Assembly (NCBI RefSeq): GCF_036860675.1
Contig: NZ_JAYKGK010000001.1
Location: forward strand, 1-64,000
DNA length: 64,000 nucleotides
Direction: 5' to 3'
DNA from: Rosettibacter primus
GTDB taxonomy: Bacteria > Bacteroidota > Ignavibacteria > Ignavibacteriales > Melioribacteraceae
The translations under genes were made by a program, and so were the position numbers. The notes beneath the pieces are model-generated. The model did no database searches. It saw nothing but the letters and a program-made list of their open reading frames with translations, and was not told the origin of the DNA. Shown here one piece after another: positions 1-10,107 of the stretch (positions within the stretch are counted from its first letter, which is position 1; each line of letters opens with the position of its first letter).

Positions 1-94
1 ATTCTGAGGAGGCTGCCGTAAGGCATTCGACGAAGAATCTCAAAAACAATATTATTATTTAGATTCTTCCTCGCCTTCGGCGACTCAGAATGAC
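1..94. repeat. Palindromic repeat pair (TCATTCTGA family), cut by window edge
   Basis: Two small imperfect hairpins face each other across an AT-rich spacer. The tips are TGCCGTAAGGCA and CGCCTTCGGCG, and the outer arms read ATTCTGAGG...GAAGAATCT and AGATTCTTCC...CAGAATGAC. The block is an inverted near-copy of 13230-13329, and a similar block lies at 51371-51475. The left end is truncated by the window. No gene is visible between it and the receptor gene at 216. Confidence 0.85.
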
Positions 95-215
95 AATTGA
101 TAAATGCCGAATAAAAAATAGTTAGCTTGATATAACACAAAAGTTATATTTTCAATGTGTTATTTGCTCATTTATATTATTTTTACTAGAGAAAAAAATA
201 TAATTACTTTTTCAG

Positions 216-2450
216 GTGAATAATATTAAAAAAGTATTGTTTATATTTTACTGCGTTGTCATAGTAAATTCAATTAATGCACAAAGTACTGGCATATTAA
301 GAGGACTTGTTACTGATTCTACTAATTCAGAACCCCTGGCATTTGGTAATGTATTCATCAAAGAACTTGGAATTGGCACTTCAACAGATTCAAGAGGATA
401 TTTCATTATTCCTTCAATTCCTGCAGAAAAAAACTTTACCCTGATAATTTCTTATGTTGGTTTTCAAACCAAATCAATAGTAATTAATCTTGCTAAAAAT
501 AAAATTACGCATTACAATATTAAACTCGTTCCAGCAAGTGTTGAATTAAAAACAATAGAAAAAGTAGCCGAAAGAATAAATAAAGAAAACCAGCTAGATT
601 TGAGTTTGCAAAGATTATTAAGTCGTGATATTGAATCTTTGCCTCAAGGAGTCGAATCGGATTTGTTTAGGTCGCTTCAGTATTTACCAGGGGTTCAATC
701 TACCGGAGATATATCAGCTCGTTTTTATGTAAGAGGTGGTGCAAGCAACCAAAATTTAGTTTTGATAGATGGCATTACTTTATATAATCCATTTCATGCT
801 CTTGGAATTTTCAGTGTAATAGACCCTGACATAATTAACAATGTGGAATTTTTTAAAGGTGGGTTTTCTTCTGAATTTGGTAATCGGCTTTCATCAATTA
901 TGAAAATAATTACTAAAGATGGGAATAAAAATAATTTTTCAGCTAAAGCTTCTGCAAGTTATCTCTCAGGGAAATTTATGATTGAAGGACCTATTCCTGA
1001 TGGTTCTTTTTATTTTGCCGGAAGAAAAAGTTATTCAACTTTTATTCTTAAAAAATTTTTGAATGATAAAAATGTACCAGCAGATTTTTATGATTTTTCG
1101 TTCAAAACAAATTACTCAAATTCAGATTTTGTACCCGGTGCCAAATTTTCTTTTAATGGATTTTTCAGCGGTGATCGAGTTACTAATCAAAATCCTCTTC
1201 TTGAAGACTTTAAATGGTCAAATAATTTATTTGGTTTTAAGTGGTTTCAAATTAGTGATAGTCCTTTGTTCTTCGAATTAGGAGTCTATTTTAGCAATTT
1301 CAAAGGAGAAGTAATTCCAAAATTCAGTAATGTTTACCAGAGTGAAAATAAAATTGAAGATGCAACTCTTCAAATGGATTTTTCTTATGTATTCGACAGC
1401 AAAGATGAATTAGGAGTAGGATTTCATGTTAAACAAATTAAAACTAATCTGATTACCGAAAATCTTGGAGGAACAAAAAATAATTTTAATTCATCAGGTG
1501 CTAATATTGTTTTCTACAGCAAGTATAAATTATTAAGATGGAATTTTATTGGAATTGATGCTGGAACCAGAATTAATCTTTCTTCTCTATCAGGCAATGA
1601 TAATTTAAAAACTTTTGAACCAAGATTTAGTTTCACTCTGAAACCATTTTCATTTATTGCATTGAAAGGTTCGATAGGACTATATCAACAAGAACTTATT
1701 ACAATTACAGATGAAAATGAAGTAATAAATTTGTATGAACCATTGACAATATTGCCATCTTATTTAATTCCTCCTGCAGCAATTCATTATATTGGAGGAA
1801 TAGATATATCATTTACAAACAATTTAAATCTTACAGCTGAAGGATATTTTAAGAAGATTAAAAACTTACCATTATTAAATGATAAAAAAGTTTTATTCAA
1901 TGATCCTGATTTTATATCTGGGAATGGGGAATCATCTGGTCTGGAATTTTTATTAAAATATAAGAACGATTATTTCCAGTTTACCTCTTCTTATACATTT
2001 GCTTATGCTTATAAAGAAATTGATGGGGAATGGTATTATCCGAGATACGATGTTCGACATTCAGCAAGTTTTATTTTCGAATTTAATCCTGGCAAAGACT
2101 GGCTGATAAGTCTAACATGGTTATATAACTCTGGATTACCTTTTACTCAAATTCTTGGTTATTACGATAAATTATATCTCGATAATCTTTTTATCCCATG
2201 GTATCAATTAGATGCAAGACAACCCTACACAATAATTGGAATACAAAACCTTGGAAGATTACCTGATTATCATAGAATGGATTTATCTCTCTCTAAAAAA
2301 TTTAGAATTAATTTCGTAAGCGCAATTCTTGATATAAATCTTATTAATGTATATAACAGAAAAAATATTTTTTACTTTAAAAGAGAAACTGGAGAGCGTG
2401 TTAATATGCTGCCATTTCTCCCAACTGCTTCAATTAAAATAGAGCTATAA
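216..2450 (+). CDS. TonB-dependent receptor with carboxypeptidase-like regulatory domain
   Basis: Outer-membrane active-transport receptor of 744 residues starting at GTG 216. It has a signal peptide (about residues 1-22, ending NSINAQ), then a CarboxypepD_reg-like beta-sandwich (about 27-110, with PLAFGNVFIKE and DSRGYF typical of SusC-like proteins). A plug domain follows (about 145-230, with LPGVQ, FYVRGG and VLIDG), then a beta barrel to the C terminus. No TonB box was assigned. It ends in a TAATG overlap with the DUF4249 lipoprotein gene, a usual partner of receptors in this phylum. The substrate cannot be read from sequence; it is too short for a typical SusC glycan receptor. Confidence 0.9.
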   Translation: MNNIKKVLFIFYCVVIVNSINAQSTGILRGLVTDSTNSEPLAFGNVFIKELGIGTSTDSRGYFIIPSIPAEKNFTLIISYVGFQTKSIVINLAKNKITHYNIKLVPASVELKTIEKVAERINKENQLDLSLQRLLSRDIESLPQGVESDLFRSLQYLPGVQSTGDISARFYVRGGASNQNLVLIDGITLYNPFHALGIFSVIDPDIINNVEFFKGGFSSEFGNRLSSIMKIITKDGNKNNFSAKASASYLSGKFMIEGPIPDGSFYFAGRKSYSTFILKKFLNDKNVPADFYDFSFKTNYSNSDFVPGAKFSFNGFFSGDRVTNQNPLLEDFKWSNNLFGFKWFQISDSPLFFELGVYFSNFKGEVIPKFSNVYQSENKIEDATLQMDFSYVFDSKDELGVGFHVKQIKTNLITENLGGTKNNFNSSGANIVFYSKYKLLRWNFIGIDAGTRINLSSLSGNDNLKTFEPRFSFTLKPFSFIALKGSIGLYQQELITITDENEVINLYEPLTILPSYLIPPAAIHYIGGIDISFTNNLNLTAEGYFKKIKNLPLLNDKKVLFNDPDFISGNGESSGLEFLLKYKNDYFQFTSSYTFAYAYKEIDGEWYYPRYDVRHSASFIFEFNPGKDWLISLTWLYNSGLPFTQILGYYDKLYLDNLFIPWYQLDARQPYTIIGIQNLGRLPDYHRMDLSLSKKFRINFVSAILDINLINVYNRKNIFYFKRETGERVNMLPFLPTASIKIEL

Positions 2451-3409
2451 TGAGAGAAAAAATATTCATATTGCTTTGTTTAATTTTATTATCATGTGAT
2501 GAGAATCTCAATCCATATGGAGAGTTCAAAGAAAAATATGTTTTAAATTGTGTGATTAGAGCAGATACTACTTTTCAAATAGCAATGTTAACCAGAAGTT
2601 ACACTTCAAATAATTTTGACCCATATTCTGATACAACCGACCATTCAATTGATTGGGCATTAATTAGAGTATGGAATGGAAAAGATATTGTTGCAGTTTT
2701 TAAAGATTCATTAATTGAAAGACCAGAAGGAGATAAATATAAAACTCCCTACAAAGTATATTACACAAATAATTTCCGGCCATTGCCAAATTCAACTGTT
2801 GAGATTGAAGCTATTTTACCAAACGGGAAAAAATTAAAATCGAGTTCTATTGTTCCAGATGCAATTATGTTTAATAAAGAAAAATGTGATACTATAATTC
2901 CAGAAAAAAATAAAGATTATATAAAGATATCATGGAGCAGTAATCAGCAAAATCCTGTTTTTGTTACAAGACTTGCAATTTATTATTTCAAATATGATAA
3001 AGGAAAGAAAGTTCGAGGAATTGCAGATATCCCACTTAATTATGTTTTGTTTAATGGTGAATATCTTCCAAATTATCCAAAGCCTACAAGTGATTTTGTT
3101 TACTCAGTTAATTTAGATGTAATAAATAAGACAATGGAATTAATTTCAAAAGGGGACCACGATAAAAATAATTATCAAATTTTAAGCTGCATTGCAGAAG
3201 TTTTATCGCTGGATGAAAACCTAAGTTATTATTATAACTCTACTGCACGAGGAAGAGATTCATATTCTGTTAAACTTGATGAAACAGATTATTCAAATAT
3301 TGAAGGAGGTTATGGAATCTTCGGAGTATATAATAAGAGTTATTGGGTTTTAAGATTTAAGCATGATTATATTCGTTCATTTGGATATATTCCAGGATTA
3401 ACAGAATGA
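2450..3409 (+). CDS. DUF4249-family lipoprotein
   Basis: A 319-residue predicted lipoprotein. A short hydrophobic signal ends in the lipobox LLSC (cysteine near residue 16). The remainder resembles DUF4249: an early YVLNCVIRADTTFQIAMLTRS segment read as a beta-sandwich start, and further strands later. DUF4249 proteins are encoded beside TonB receptors in Bacteroidota and relatives and probably sit on the outer membrane, but their biochemical role is unknown. The start codon overlaps the receptor stop and the 3' end overlaps the next gene by four bases, so the three genes should be co-translated. Confidence 0.8.
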   Translation: MREKIFILLCLILLSCDENLNPYGEFKEKYVLNCVIRADTTFQIAMLTRSYTSNNFDPYSDTTDHSIDWALIRVWNGKDIVAVFKDSLIERPEGDKYKTPYKVYYTNNFRPLPNSTVEIEAILPNGKKLKSSSIVPDAIMFNKEKCDTIIPEKNKDYIKISWSSNQQNPVFVTRLAIYYFKYDKGKKVRGIADIPLNYVLFNGEYLPNYPKPTSDFVYSVNLDVINKTMELISKGDHDKNNYQILSCIAEVLSLDENLSYYYNSTARGRDSYSVKLDETDYSNIEGGYGIFGVYNKSYWVLRFKHDYIRSFGYIPGLTE

Positions 3410-4869
3410 ATACAAAAATTATAGCATCATTTCTACTGCTTATTTTAATTATGATACTAATTTCTTGTGAAAGAGAGGTTTTTAATAATGAACCAGAAGA
3501 AGTATTAAAAAAAAATGTAACTCTTTTTATTGACAGCAAACCATCAAATGCACAAATTTATTTAAATGATAGAAATACAGGTTTTAGAACACCTGCTTTT
3601 TTGAAATGGCTAGATGAAGGGTCAAATAAAATTACTCTCAAACTTGATTTATTCAAAGATACTATACTTTATAAATTTCTTACACCATTTAAACAAGAAT
3701 CAATTTTTGTGAATTATTATTTGAACCCAGGTCATTATGGGAAAGTTTATTGCACATCATTCCCATCTGGTGCAAATATCTACTTGAACGATAGTCTTAC
3801 ATTTTTGACAACTTCTGTCATCTTAACAAAGTTATTCCCTGGTTATTACAAAATAAAATATACAAAAGAATTTCACAGGTCAGACAGTGGAACAGTACTA
3901 GTAAAAGGAAGTATTCAATCAATGTTTCATTTATCTCTTGAAGATACAAGTTTATGGGTAAGTTACAGAACGAATAATTCTAAAATTAGCTCAAATCTTT
4001 TAGCAAACATTGTAGTAGATGAAAACAATGTTGTATGGATAGGAACAAGAGACAAAGGACTTTGCAGATTTGATGGAAAAAACTGGAATATTTTTAATAA
4101 AACTAATTCTCAATTGCTAAATGACAATATAAATTATCTTGCTGTTGATAAGAACAATAAACTTTGGGTAGCAACTTCTGCAGGTTTACAAACTTATGAT
4201 GGAAAAATTTGGGTCAATTACACAAATTATTTGCCAGGTAATTATGTTTCTTCTGTTACTTTTGATAATTCAAATAATGTTTGGATTGGAACAGATAATG
4301 GTCTTGTAAAATATGATGGAATAAATTGGGAAATTTATAACACAAAAAATTCTAAGATGCCTGGTAATTTTATTACAACGGTTGCAGTTGATATTTACAA
4401 TCGACTCTGGATAGGTACAAATGTTTTTGGAATAGTAGTTTTTGATGGTCAAAACTGGAAAGTGTATAACATGAGTAATATGAATTTATCAAAGAATGTA
4501 GGAGATATAATCAAGGAGATTAAATGTGATAAGAGGGGTAATGTTTATGTTGCTCATTCGCAAAGTTTAATGGATAATGCAGCTGGAGGTATAACAAGAT
4601 TTAATGGGAATCAATGGGAAGTATTAAAATTAAATGTTGTTCCTTCGGATTTAATTCTTACAATTTATATTGACAATGATGATATGATCTGGGTAGGGAC
4701 TAGAAACGGCTTAACAAAATTTTATGATAATCCTGAAGGAGCATTATATTATAATACAATTAATTCAAAAATACCGGGAAGAGAAGTAGTTGGAGTTGCA
4801 GTAGATAAAAATGGTAATTTGTGGGTTGCTACATTTGGTGGTGGATTAGGAAAATTAAAAAAGCAATAA
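3406..4869 (+). CDS. Lipoprotein with PEGA domains and a beta-propeller of Reg_prop repeats
   Basis: A 487-residue predicted lipoprotein (lipobox LISC near residue 21). Two PEGA-like domains lie at about 35-90 and 110-165 (SKPSNAQIYLNDRNTG and SFPSGANIYLNDS). From about residue 190 there are at least six propeller repeats of the pattern W(I/V)GT..GL..(F/Y)DG..W, as in the sensor part of hybrid two-component regulators (Reg_prop). No kinase, membrane domain or DNA-binding domain follows, so this is a free-standing propeller. It overlaps the upstream DUF4249 gene and probably belongs to the same surface complex. Ligand unknown. Confidence 0.8.
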   Translation: MNTKIIASFLLLILIMILISCEREVFNNEPEEVLKKNVTLFIDSKPSNAQIYLNDRNTGFRTPAFLKWLDEGSNKITLKLDLFKDTILYKFLTPFKQESIFVNYYLNPGHYGKVYCTSFPSGANIYLNDSLTFLTTSVILTKLFPGYYKIKYTKEFHRSDSGTVLVKGSIQSMFHLSLEDTSLWVSYRTNNSKISSNLLANIVVDENNVVWIGTRDKGLCRFDGKNWNIFNKTNSQLLNDNINYLAVDKNNKLWVATSAGLQTYDGKIWVNYTNYLPGNYVSSVTFDNSNNVWIGTDNGLVKYDGINWEIYNTKNSKMPGNFITTVAVDIYNRLWIGTNVFGIVVFDGQNWKVYNMSNMNLSKNVGDIIKEIKCDKRGNVYVAHSQSLMDNAAGGITRFNGNQWEVLKLNVVPSDLILTIYIDNDDMIWVGTRNGLTKFYDNPEGALYYNTINSKIPGREVVGVAVDKNGNLWVATFGGGLGKLKKQ

Positions 4870-5066
4870 AATAAATAAGATGATAATTACTATATTGAAT
4901 ATAACTATTGAGAAGAAAAAAGTTCATTCAAAATTGATGGGACTACCGTGAAATTTTAGTTAATAAGCTTTTTTCAAAAATCTGCAGAATAAATTATTAT
5001 AATATATAAACGCAAATAAATGATTATACATTTCTGTAGATTTTTTAATTTATTAAAAAAATATTT

Positions 5067-5816
5067 TTGAAAATGAAACCCGCATTTTTAATTCTATATC
5101 TTCTTTTAAGTCTTGATACTTTTTATGCACAATCAGCTGTCGAAATTGTAAAAAAAGCTCAAGATTTGCTTTATGCTAAGAGCAGTTATTCAGAAATGAA
5201 AATGACTATTATAAAACCTGAATGGCAAAGAAATCTTGGGATGAAAGTTTGGGCTTTAGAGCCGGATTATGCAATGATTTATATAACTGAACCTGCAAGG
5301 GACAAAGGAACAGTTACACTGAAAAGGAAAAATGAAATCTGGAATTGGCTGCCTACAATTCAAAGGATTATTAAAATTCCACCTTCAATGATGAACCAAT
5401 CATGGATGGGTTCTGATTTTACAAATGATGATTTGGTGCGTTCCTCTTCTTATGAGAATGATTATACACACAAACTTCTTGGCGAAGAAAAAATTAATGA
5501 TTATATCTGTTATAAAATTGAATCCATACCAAAACCGACTGCAGGAATTGTCTGGAGTAAAGTGATTTCTTACATTACTAAAAATTCTTATATGCAATTA
5601 AAATCAGAATTTTATGATGAAGAAAATAGATTAGTTAAAATTTTTATAGGAAGTGAAATTAAAAATATAGGTGGGAGAACATTGCCAACTCGCTGGGAAA
5701 TGATTCCTCTCGATAAACCTAATAATAAAACTGTTATCGAATATTCGAAAATTGAATTTAATATTGAAATAAATCAGTCTTTCTTTTCGCAACAAAATAT
5801 GACAAGAGTGCGGTAA
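5067..5816 (+). CDS. Outer-membrane lipoprotein-sorting (LolA-like) protein
   Basis: A 249-residue exported protein (247 if ATG 5073 is used instead of TTG 5067; the ATG form gives a cleaner signal peptide ending FYAQ). The mature part matches the LolA-like family annotated 'outer membrane lipoprotein-sorting protein' (TP_0789 type): SSYSEMKMTIIKPEWQRN, then EIWNWLPTIQRIIKIPPSMM and SWMGSDFTNDDL. These are periplasmic half-barrel proteins that may bind lipids or lipoproteins. It is joined by TAATG to an ABC permease gene, which supports a role in export toward the outer membrane. The exact cargo is inference. Confidence 0.85.
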   Translation: MKMKPAFLILYLLLSLDTFYAQSAVEIVKKAQDLLYAKSSYSEMKMTIIKPEWQRNLGMKVWALEPDYAMIYITEPARDKGTVTLKRKNEIWNWLPTIQRIIKIPPSMMNQSWMGSDFTNDDLVRSSSYENDYTHKLLGEEKINDYICYKIESIPKPTAGIVWSKVISYITKNSYMQLKSEFYDEENRLVKIFIGSEIKNIGGRTLPTRWEMIPLDKPNNKTVIEYSKIEFNIEINQSFFSQQNMTRVR

Positions 5817-7036
5817 TGAAATTATTTGTTACACTCGCATGGAGAAATATCTGGCGAAATAAAAGACGGACAATTATATCAGCATTATCAATTTTCTTTT
5901 CTGTATTTCTTGCTTTAATAACCCGCTCAATGCAAAATGGTACTTATGATTATATGATTGATAGTGCAGTAAGAATGTATACAGGTTATCTTCAAATTCA
6001 TTCAAAAGGTTATTGGGAAGAAAGAAGCCTTGAAAAAAGTTTTGTATACGACAAAAATATTTTTAATAATATTGAAAGTATAGAAAATGTTGAAATTGCA
6101 GTGCCGCGACTGGAAAATTTTTTGCTTGTATCTTCAAAAGAAGTAACAAAAGTAGCTAATGTAATTTGTATTGATCCCGCAAGGGAAAATTTAATGACGA
6201 AATTAAAAGAAAAATTAGTTAAAGGTGAATATCTTAACGAATATGATGAGGGAATTTTAATATCAGAAGGACTTGCAAGAATGCTTAATATTAATGTTGG
6301 CGATAGTGTTGTTCTTTATGGTCAGGGTATCTACGGAATGACAGCATCAGCATTATCCCCGGTTGTTGGTATTATAAAATTCAATTTGCCTGATATGAAT
6401 AATTCTATAATATATCTTCCTCTTCGCTATGGACAGAATCTGTTTTCAATGGAAAATAAAGTTACATCTGCTTCGATAATGTTGAACAATCCGAAAAAAT
6501 TAAACAATGTTTATAAAAACATTAAATCTCAGTTGACAGATGATTACGAAGTTATGAAATGGGATGAATTAATGCCCGAACTTGTTCAGGGAATTGAAAT
6601 TGACAGTATAAGCGGAATGTTTATGCTTTTCATTCTTTATTTGATTATTGCATTTGGAATTTTTGGAACAATAATGATGATGACTGTAGAAAGAACAAAA
6701 GAATTCGGCATATTGATTTCAATTGGGATGAAAAAATCCATATTGATTTTAATTACAATTCTCGAGACTATTTTTATTTCTTTTATTGGAGCATTTACAG
6801 GTTTGTTAATTGCTGTGCCAGTAATTTTTTATCTCAATAAAAATCCAATTCAATTCGGTGGGGAATTAGCAGAAATGAGTTTAAAATTTGGAGTTGAACC
6901 AATTCTTCCTTTCAGTACTGATGCAGGAATTTTTTTAGCTCAAACTTTAGTGGTTTTAATTATTGCTTTTTTTAGTGCTCTTTATCCTCTCACTTACATA
7001 AAAAAACTTCAACCAGTAAAAGCAATACGGCAATGA
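5816..7036 (+). CDS. ABC transporter permease, FtsX/MacB type (first of two)
   Basis: A 406-residue inner-membrane permease. The N-terminal LAWRNIWRNKRRT motif precedes the first membrane helix. A large periplasmic MacB_PCD-like domain follows (about 45-255), then three C-terminal helices (about 265-400) ending with the common KKLQPVKAIR tail. This is the LolC/LolE/MacB topology. It is followed without a gap (ATGA overlap) by a paralogous permease, so the transporter is probably a heterodimer. No substrate-specific residues can be named. Confidence 0.9.
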   Translation: MKLFVTLAWRNIWRNKRRTIISALSIFFSVFLALITRSMQNGTYDYMIDSAVRMYTGYLQIHSKGYWEERSLEKSFVYDKNIFNNIESIENVEIAVPRLENFLLVSSKEVTKVANVICIDPARENLMTKLKEKLVKGEYLNEYDEGILISEGLARMLNINVGDSVVLYGQGIYGMTASALSPVVGIIKFNLPDMNNSIIYLPLRYGQNLFSMENKVTSASIMLNNPKKLNNVYKNIKSQLTDDYEVMKWDELMPELVQGIEIDSISGMFMLFILYLIIAFGIFGTIMMMTVERTKEFGILISIGMKKSILILITILETIFISFIGAFTGLLIAVPVIFYLNKNPIQFGGELAEMSLKFGVEPILPFSTDAGIFLAQTLVVLIIAFFSALYPLTYIKKLQPVKAIRQ

Positions 7037-8250
7037 TTTTTCAACTTGCATGGAAAAATATCTGGCGAAATAAAAAACGAAGTCTAATTTTAATTTTATC
7101 CGCTCTTGCTGGAATTTGGGGAGGAATATTTGCTAATTCAATTTTCATTGGAATGTGGGAAACAACAATTGAATCAGCAATTAATCGTGAATTATCTCAT
7201 ATCCAAATTCATAATCCCGAATATCTTGAAGAAAAACTTATCAATCAAAACATTTCTGATATAAATAAAGTAAGAGAAATATTATCGCATACAAATTACA
7301 TTAAGAATTTTTCTGAAAGAACAATTATAGATGGAATTGCACTTTCAACTGTTACTTCTGGTGGAGTTAAGATAATTGGAATTCAACCTGAAAAAGAAAA
7401 ATTTATAACTTCGATTCATAATAAATTGATTACAGGAAGATATCTTAAACATAATCAAAATAATGAAATATTAATTGGGAGAAAATTAGCTGAAAGATTA
7501 AAGCTGAAAGTTGGTTCAAAATTAGTTCTGTCTTTTCAGGATGTGAATGGAAATCTTGTTGCTTCTGCATTCAGAGTAACTGGTATTTTCAGGACTGAAT
7601 CTTCGATTTTTGATGAAAGAAATTGTTTTGTTAACTCAGATGAACTTTTTTCTTTAACAGGGAGAAAAGATTTAATTCATGAGATTGCAATTCGACTAAA
7701 TGATATTAATGAAATAGAAGAAGCAAAAAATTTTTTGCAGTTGCATTTAACAAAATTAAAAGTTGACAGCTGGAAAGATTTAGCCCCTGAATACAGTTTA
7801 ACACAAGAATTTCTTTATCTCGAACTTAATATTTTTATGGGAATCATTCTTTTTGCAATCTTATTTGGGATTTCCAATACAATGATGATGTCTGTATACG
7901 AAAGAATTCGAGAATTTGGAGTTTTACTTGCAATAGGTATGAAACGTATTAGATTATTTTCTTTGATAGTTATTGAATCTGTAATTCTTTTGTTCACCGG
8001 AGGAATAATTGGAACTTTATTAGGCTTTGTTTCGATACAGCTGCTTCAAAAAAATGGAGTTGATTTATCAATTTTTGGAGAAGGACTTGCTTCTTATGGA
8101 ATTTCAGCTGTTCTTTATCCAGAACTACCGCTGGAAATGTATCTAAGTTTATTTTTAATGATGTTGATTACATCAATATTTGCGGCTTTATCACCAGCTA
8201 TAAAAGCTGTTAAATTAAAACCAGCTGAAGCAATAAGGAGTTTTAATTAA
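7033..8250 (+). CDS. ABC transporter permease, FtsX/MacB type (second of two)
   Basis: A 405-residue paralogue of the upstream permease with the same layout: LAWKNIWRNKKRS, one N-terminal helix, a periplasmic domain and three C-terminal helices ending in LKPAEAIRSFN. The start overlaps the upstream stop by four bases. The pair resembles LolC/LolE-like subunits that extract or shuttle lipophilic cargo from the inner membrane, consistent with the LolA-like gene upstream and the ATPase downstream. Confidence 0.9.
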   Translation: MIFQLAWKNIWRNKKRSLILILSALAGIWGGIFANSIFIGMWETTIESAINRELSHIQIHNPEYLEEKLINQNISDINKVREILSHTNYIKNFSERTIIDGIALSTVTSGGVKIIGIQPEKEKFITSIHNKLITGRYLKHNQNNEILIGRKLAERLKLKVGSKLVLSFQDVNGNLVASAFRVTGIFRTESSIFDERNCFVNSDELFSLTGRKDLIHEIAIRLNDINEIEEAKNFLQLHLTKLKVDSWKDLAPEYSLTQEFLYLELNIFMGIILFAILFGISNTMMMSVYERIREFGVLLAIGMKRIRLFSLIVIESVILLFTGGIIGTLLGFVSIQLLQKNGVDLSIFGEGLASYGISAVLYPELPLEMYLSLFLMMLITSIFAALSPAIKAVKLKPAEAIRSFN

Positions 8251-8270
8251 AAATTTTTGATGGAGCATTT

Positions 8271-8957
8271 ATGCCTTTAATTGAACTAATTAATTTGAAC
8301 AAGATTTATGATGAGACAAATGTTCCTGTTCATGCACTGAAGAATATCAATTTGAAGATTGATAAAAATGAATTTACGGCTATTGTTGGTCCATCTGGTT
8401 CCGGAAAAACAACATTGCTAAATATGATAGGTGGACTTGATTTGCCTTCAAGTGGAAAAGTAGTCATTAATGGAAAAGATATATCAACTTTGAAAACAGA
8501 TGAATTAATAAATTTTAGACTGCATAATATTGGTTTTGTATTTCAATCATTCAATTTGATACCTGTGCTGACTGCAAAAGAAAATGTAGAATTTGTAATG
8601 CTGCTTCAGGGAATTCCAAAGCATGAAAGAGAAATAAGAACAACTGAATTATTAAAAGCAGTAGGACTCGAAGATAAAATTAATTCAAGGCCATATGAAC
8701 TATCTGGAGGTCAACAGCAGCGTGTTGCAGTAGCTCGAGCAATCGCATCGCATCCATCTTTTGTACTTGCCGATGAACCAACTGCAAATCTTGATTCCGA
8801 ATCTGCTGAGAGTCTCTTAAATATGCTCGAAGAACTAAATAAAAATTTTGGTATAACTTTTATATTTGCAACACATGATAATAAAGTAATAAGAAAAGTT
8901 AAGAGAGTAATAACACTTGAAGATGGTAAAATTGTGTCTGACATTCTTCAGAATTGA
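8271..8957 (+). CDS. ABC transporter ATP-binding protein, LolD/MacB type
   Basis: A 228-residue ATPase for the two preceding permeases. It has Walker A GPSGSGKTT near residue 40, a Q-loop in VFQSFNLIP, the signature LSGGQQQR near 144, Walker B VLADEPT near 166 and the switch histidine in ATHD. Length and motifs fit the LolD/MacB subgroup of mechanotransmission transporters. It follows the second permease by 20 bases and its last codons overlap the next reading frame. Confidence 0.93.
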   Translation: MPLIELINLNKIYDETNVPVHALKNINLKIDKNEFTAIVGPSGSGKTTLLNMIGGLDLPSSGKVVINGKDISTLKTDELINFRLHNIGFVFQSFNLIPVLTAKENVEFVMLLQGIPKHEREIRTTELLKAVGLEDKINSRPYELSGGQQQRVAVARAIASHPSFVLADEPTANLDSESAESLLNMLEELNKNFGITFIFATHDNKVIRKVKRVITLEDGKIVSDILQN

Positions 8958-10107
8958 ATTTATTAGCTTCATAATGATTTTTAATATCAACCTTCTGGCT
9001 CAAAGTAACTATGAACTTGGAGGATATGCAAAATATTTATTTAGTTTATCTGAAGTAAAAGGAATTGATAAAAAATTAATAGATAATACTTTTCATTCCA
9101 GATTAAATTTTAAATGGTATCCTGTAGATAATTTTAATTTGTCATTAGGGATAAGAAATAGAATAGTAATCGGAGATTCACCAGAAATAATTCCAGAATA
9201 TGAAAAAGTTTTTTCTTCTGATAATGGGATTATAAAACTAAATAAAATTATCTTCAGGAAGAGAAACTCAATTAATTATTTAGAAATTGATAGACTATGG
9301 ACTGACTTTAATTTTGATAAGGTTCGATTGAGTTTAGGAAAACAAAGAATTGCATGGGGAACAAGCTGGGTCTGGAACATTACAGATATTTTTAATCCTC
9401 TCTCTGTATTAGATTTTGATTATGAAGAACATCAAGCTGTAGATGCTGTTCGATTTCAATATTTTTCATCTGAGCTCTCAAAGTTTGATTTAGCATTTCA
9501 ATTAGAGAAAAAAATTAGTCATACGAAATTTGCATTGCAGTATTCTACAAATCTTAGTCAATATGATTTTTACTTTATGATTGGAAGTCATAAAAAAAGA
9601 TTAATGCTTGGTACAGCTTGGGCTGGAGATATATTTGATGCCGGATTTAGAGGAGAAATTATGGTGCTTAATTCGCCATCAAGAAGTAATGTTTCAACTA
9701 ATCTTTATTCGAAAGAAGAAAGAATTCAGCTAAGTGTTGTTTTATCAATAGATTATACTTTTGTAAACTCCCTCTACCTTCATTCAGAAATGCTCTACAA
9801 TAATATTGGCAAAAAAGAAAATGCTGCTTTATTTCGAAATGATGCATTAGAACTCGGAATGCTTTCTGCAGGCAAATTAAATTTATTTTATCAGATTGGT
9901 TATAATATTACTCCATTATGCAGGGTTGATATAATCTCTCTACATAATGTGTATGATAATTCATTAGTTATGCTTTCAACACTAAGTTACAACTTGATGG
10001 ATAATTTAGATTTTTCATTGATTGGTATTTATTTCAGTGGTGAAGATTTGGATGAGTATTCACCAAAATGTAAAATGATTTTTATAAGGTTGAAATTTTC
10101 TTTTTAA
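8923..10107 (+). CDS. Predicted outer-membrane beta-barrel protein of the transporter operon
   Basis: An exported protein of about 394 residues, not assigned to a named family. ATG 8923 was chosen over TTG 8917 and ATG 8974; the first two overlap the ATPase gene and give a signal peptide ending NINLLAQ. Alternating aromatic strands, many GxxR/K turns and a terminal aromatic (RLKFSF) fit an outer-membrane barrel. SLGKQRIAWGTSWVWNITDIFNP resembles a motif seen in DUF1302-like porins; that link is tentative. As the last gene of the operon it could be the outer-membrane end of the export path. Confidence 0.7.
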   Translation: MVKLCLTFFRIEFISFIMIFNINLLAQSNYELGGYAKYLFSLSEVKGIDKKLIDNTFHSRLNFKWYPVDNFNLSLGIRNRIVIGDSPEIIPEYEKVFSSDNGIIKLNKIIFRKRNSINYLEIDRLWTDFNFDKVRLSLGKQRIAWGTSWVWNITDIFNPLSVLDFDYEEHQAVDAVRFQYFSSELSKFDLAFQLEKKISHTKFALQYSTNLSQYDFYFMIGSHKKRLMLGTAWAGDIFDAGFRGEIMVLNSPSRSNVSTNLYSKEERIQLSVVLSIDYTFVNSLYLHSEMLYNNIGKKENAALFRNDALELGMLSAGKLNLFYQIGYNITPLCRVDIISLHNVYDNSLVMLSTLSYNLMDNLDFSLIGIYFSGEDLDEYSPKCKMIFIRLKFSF

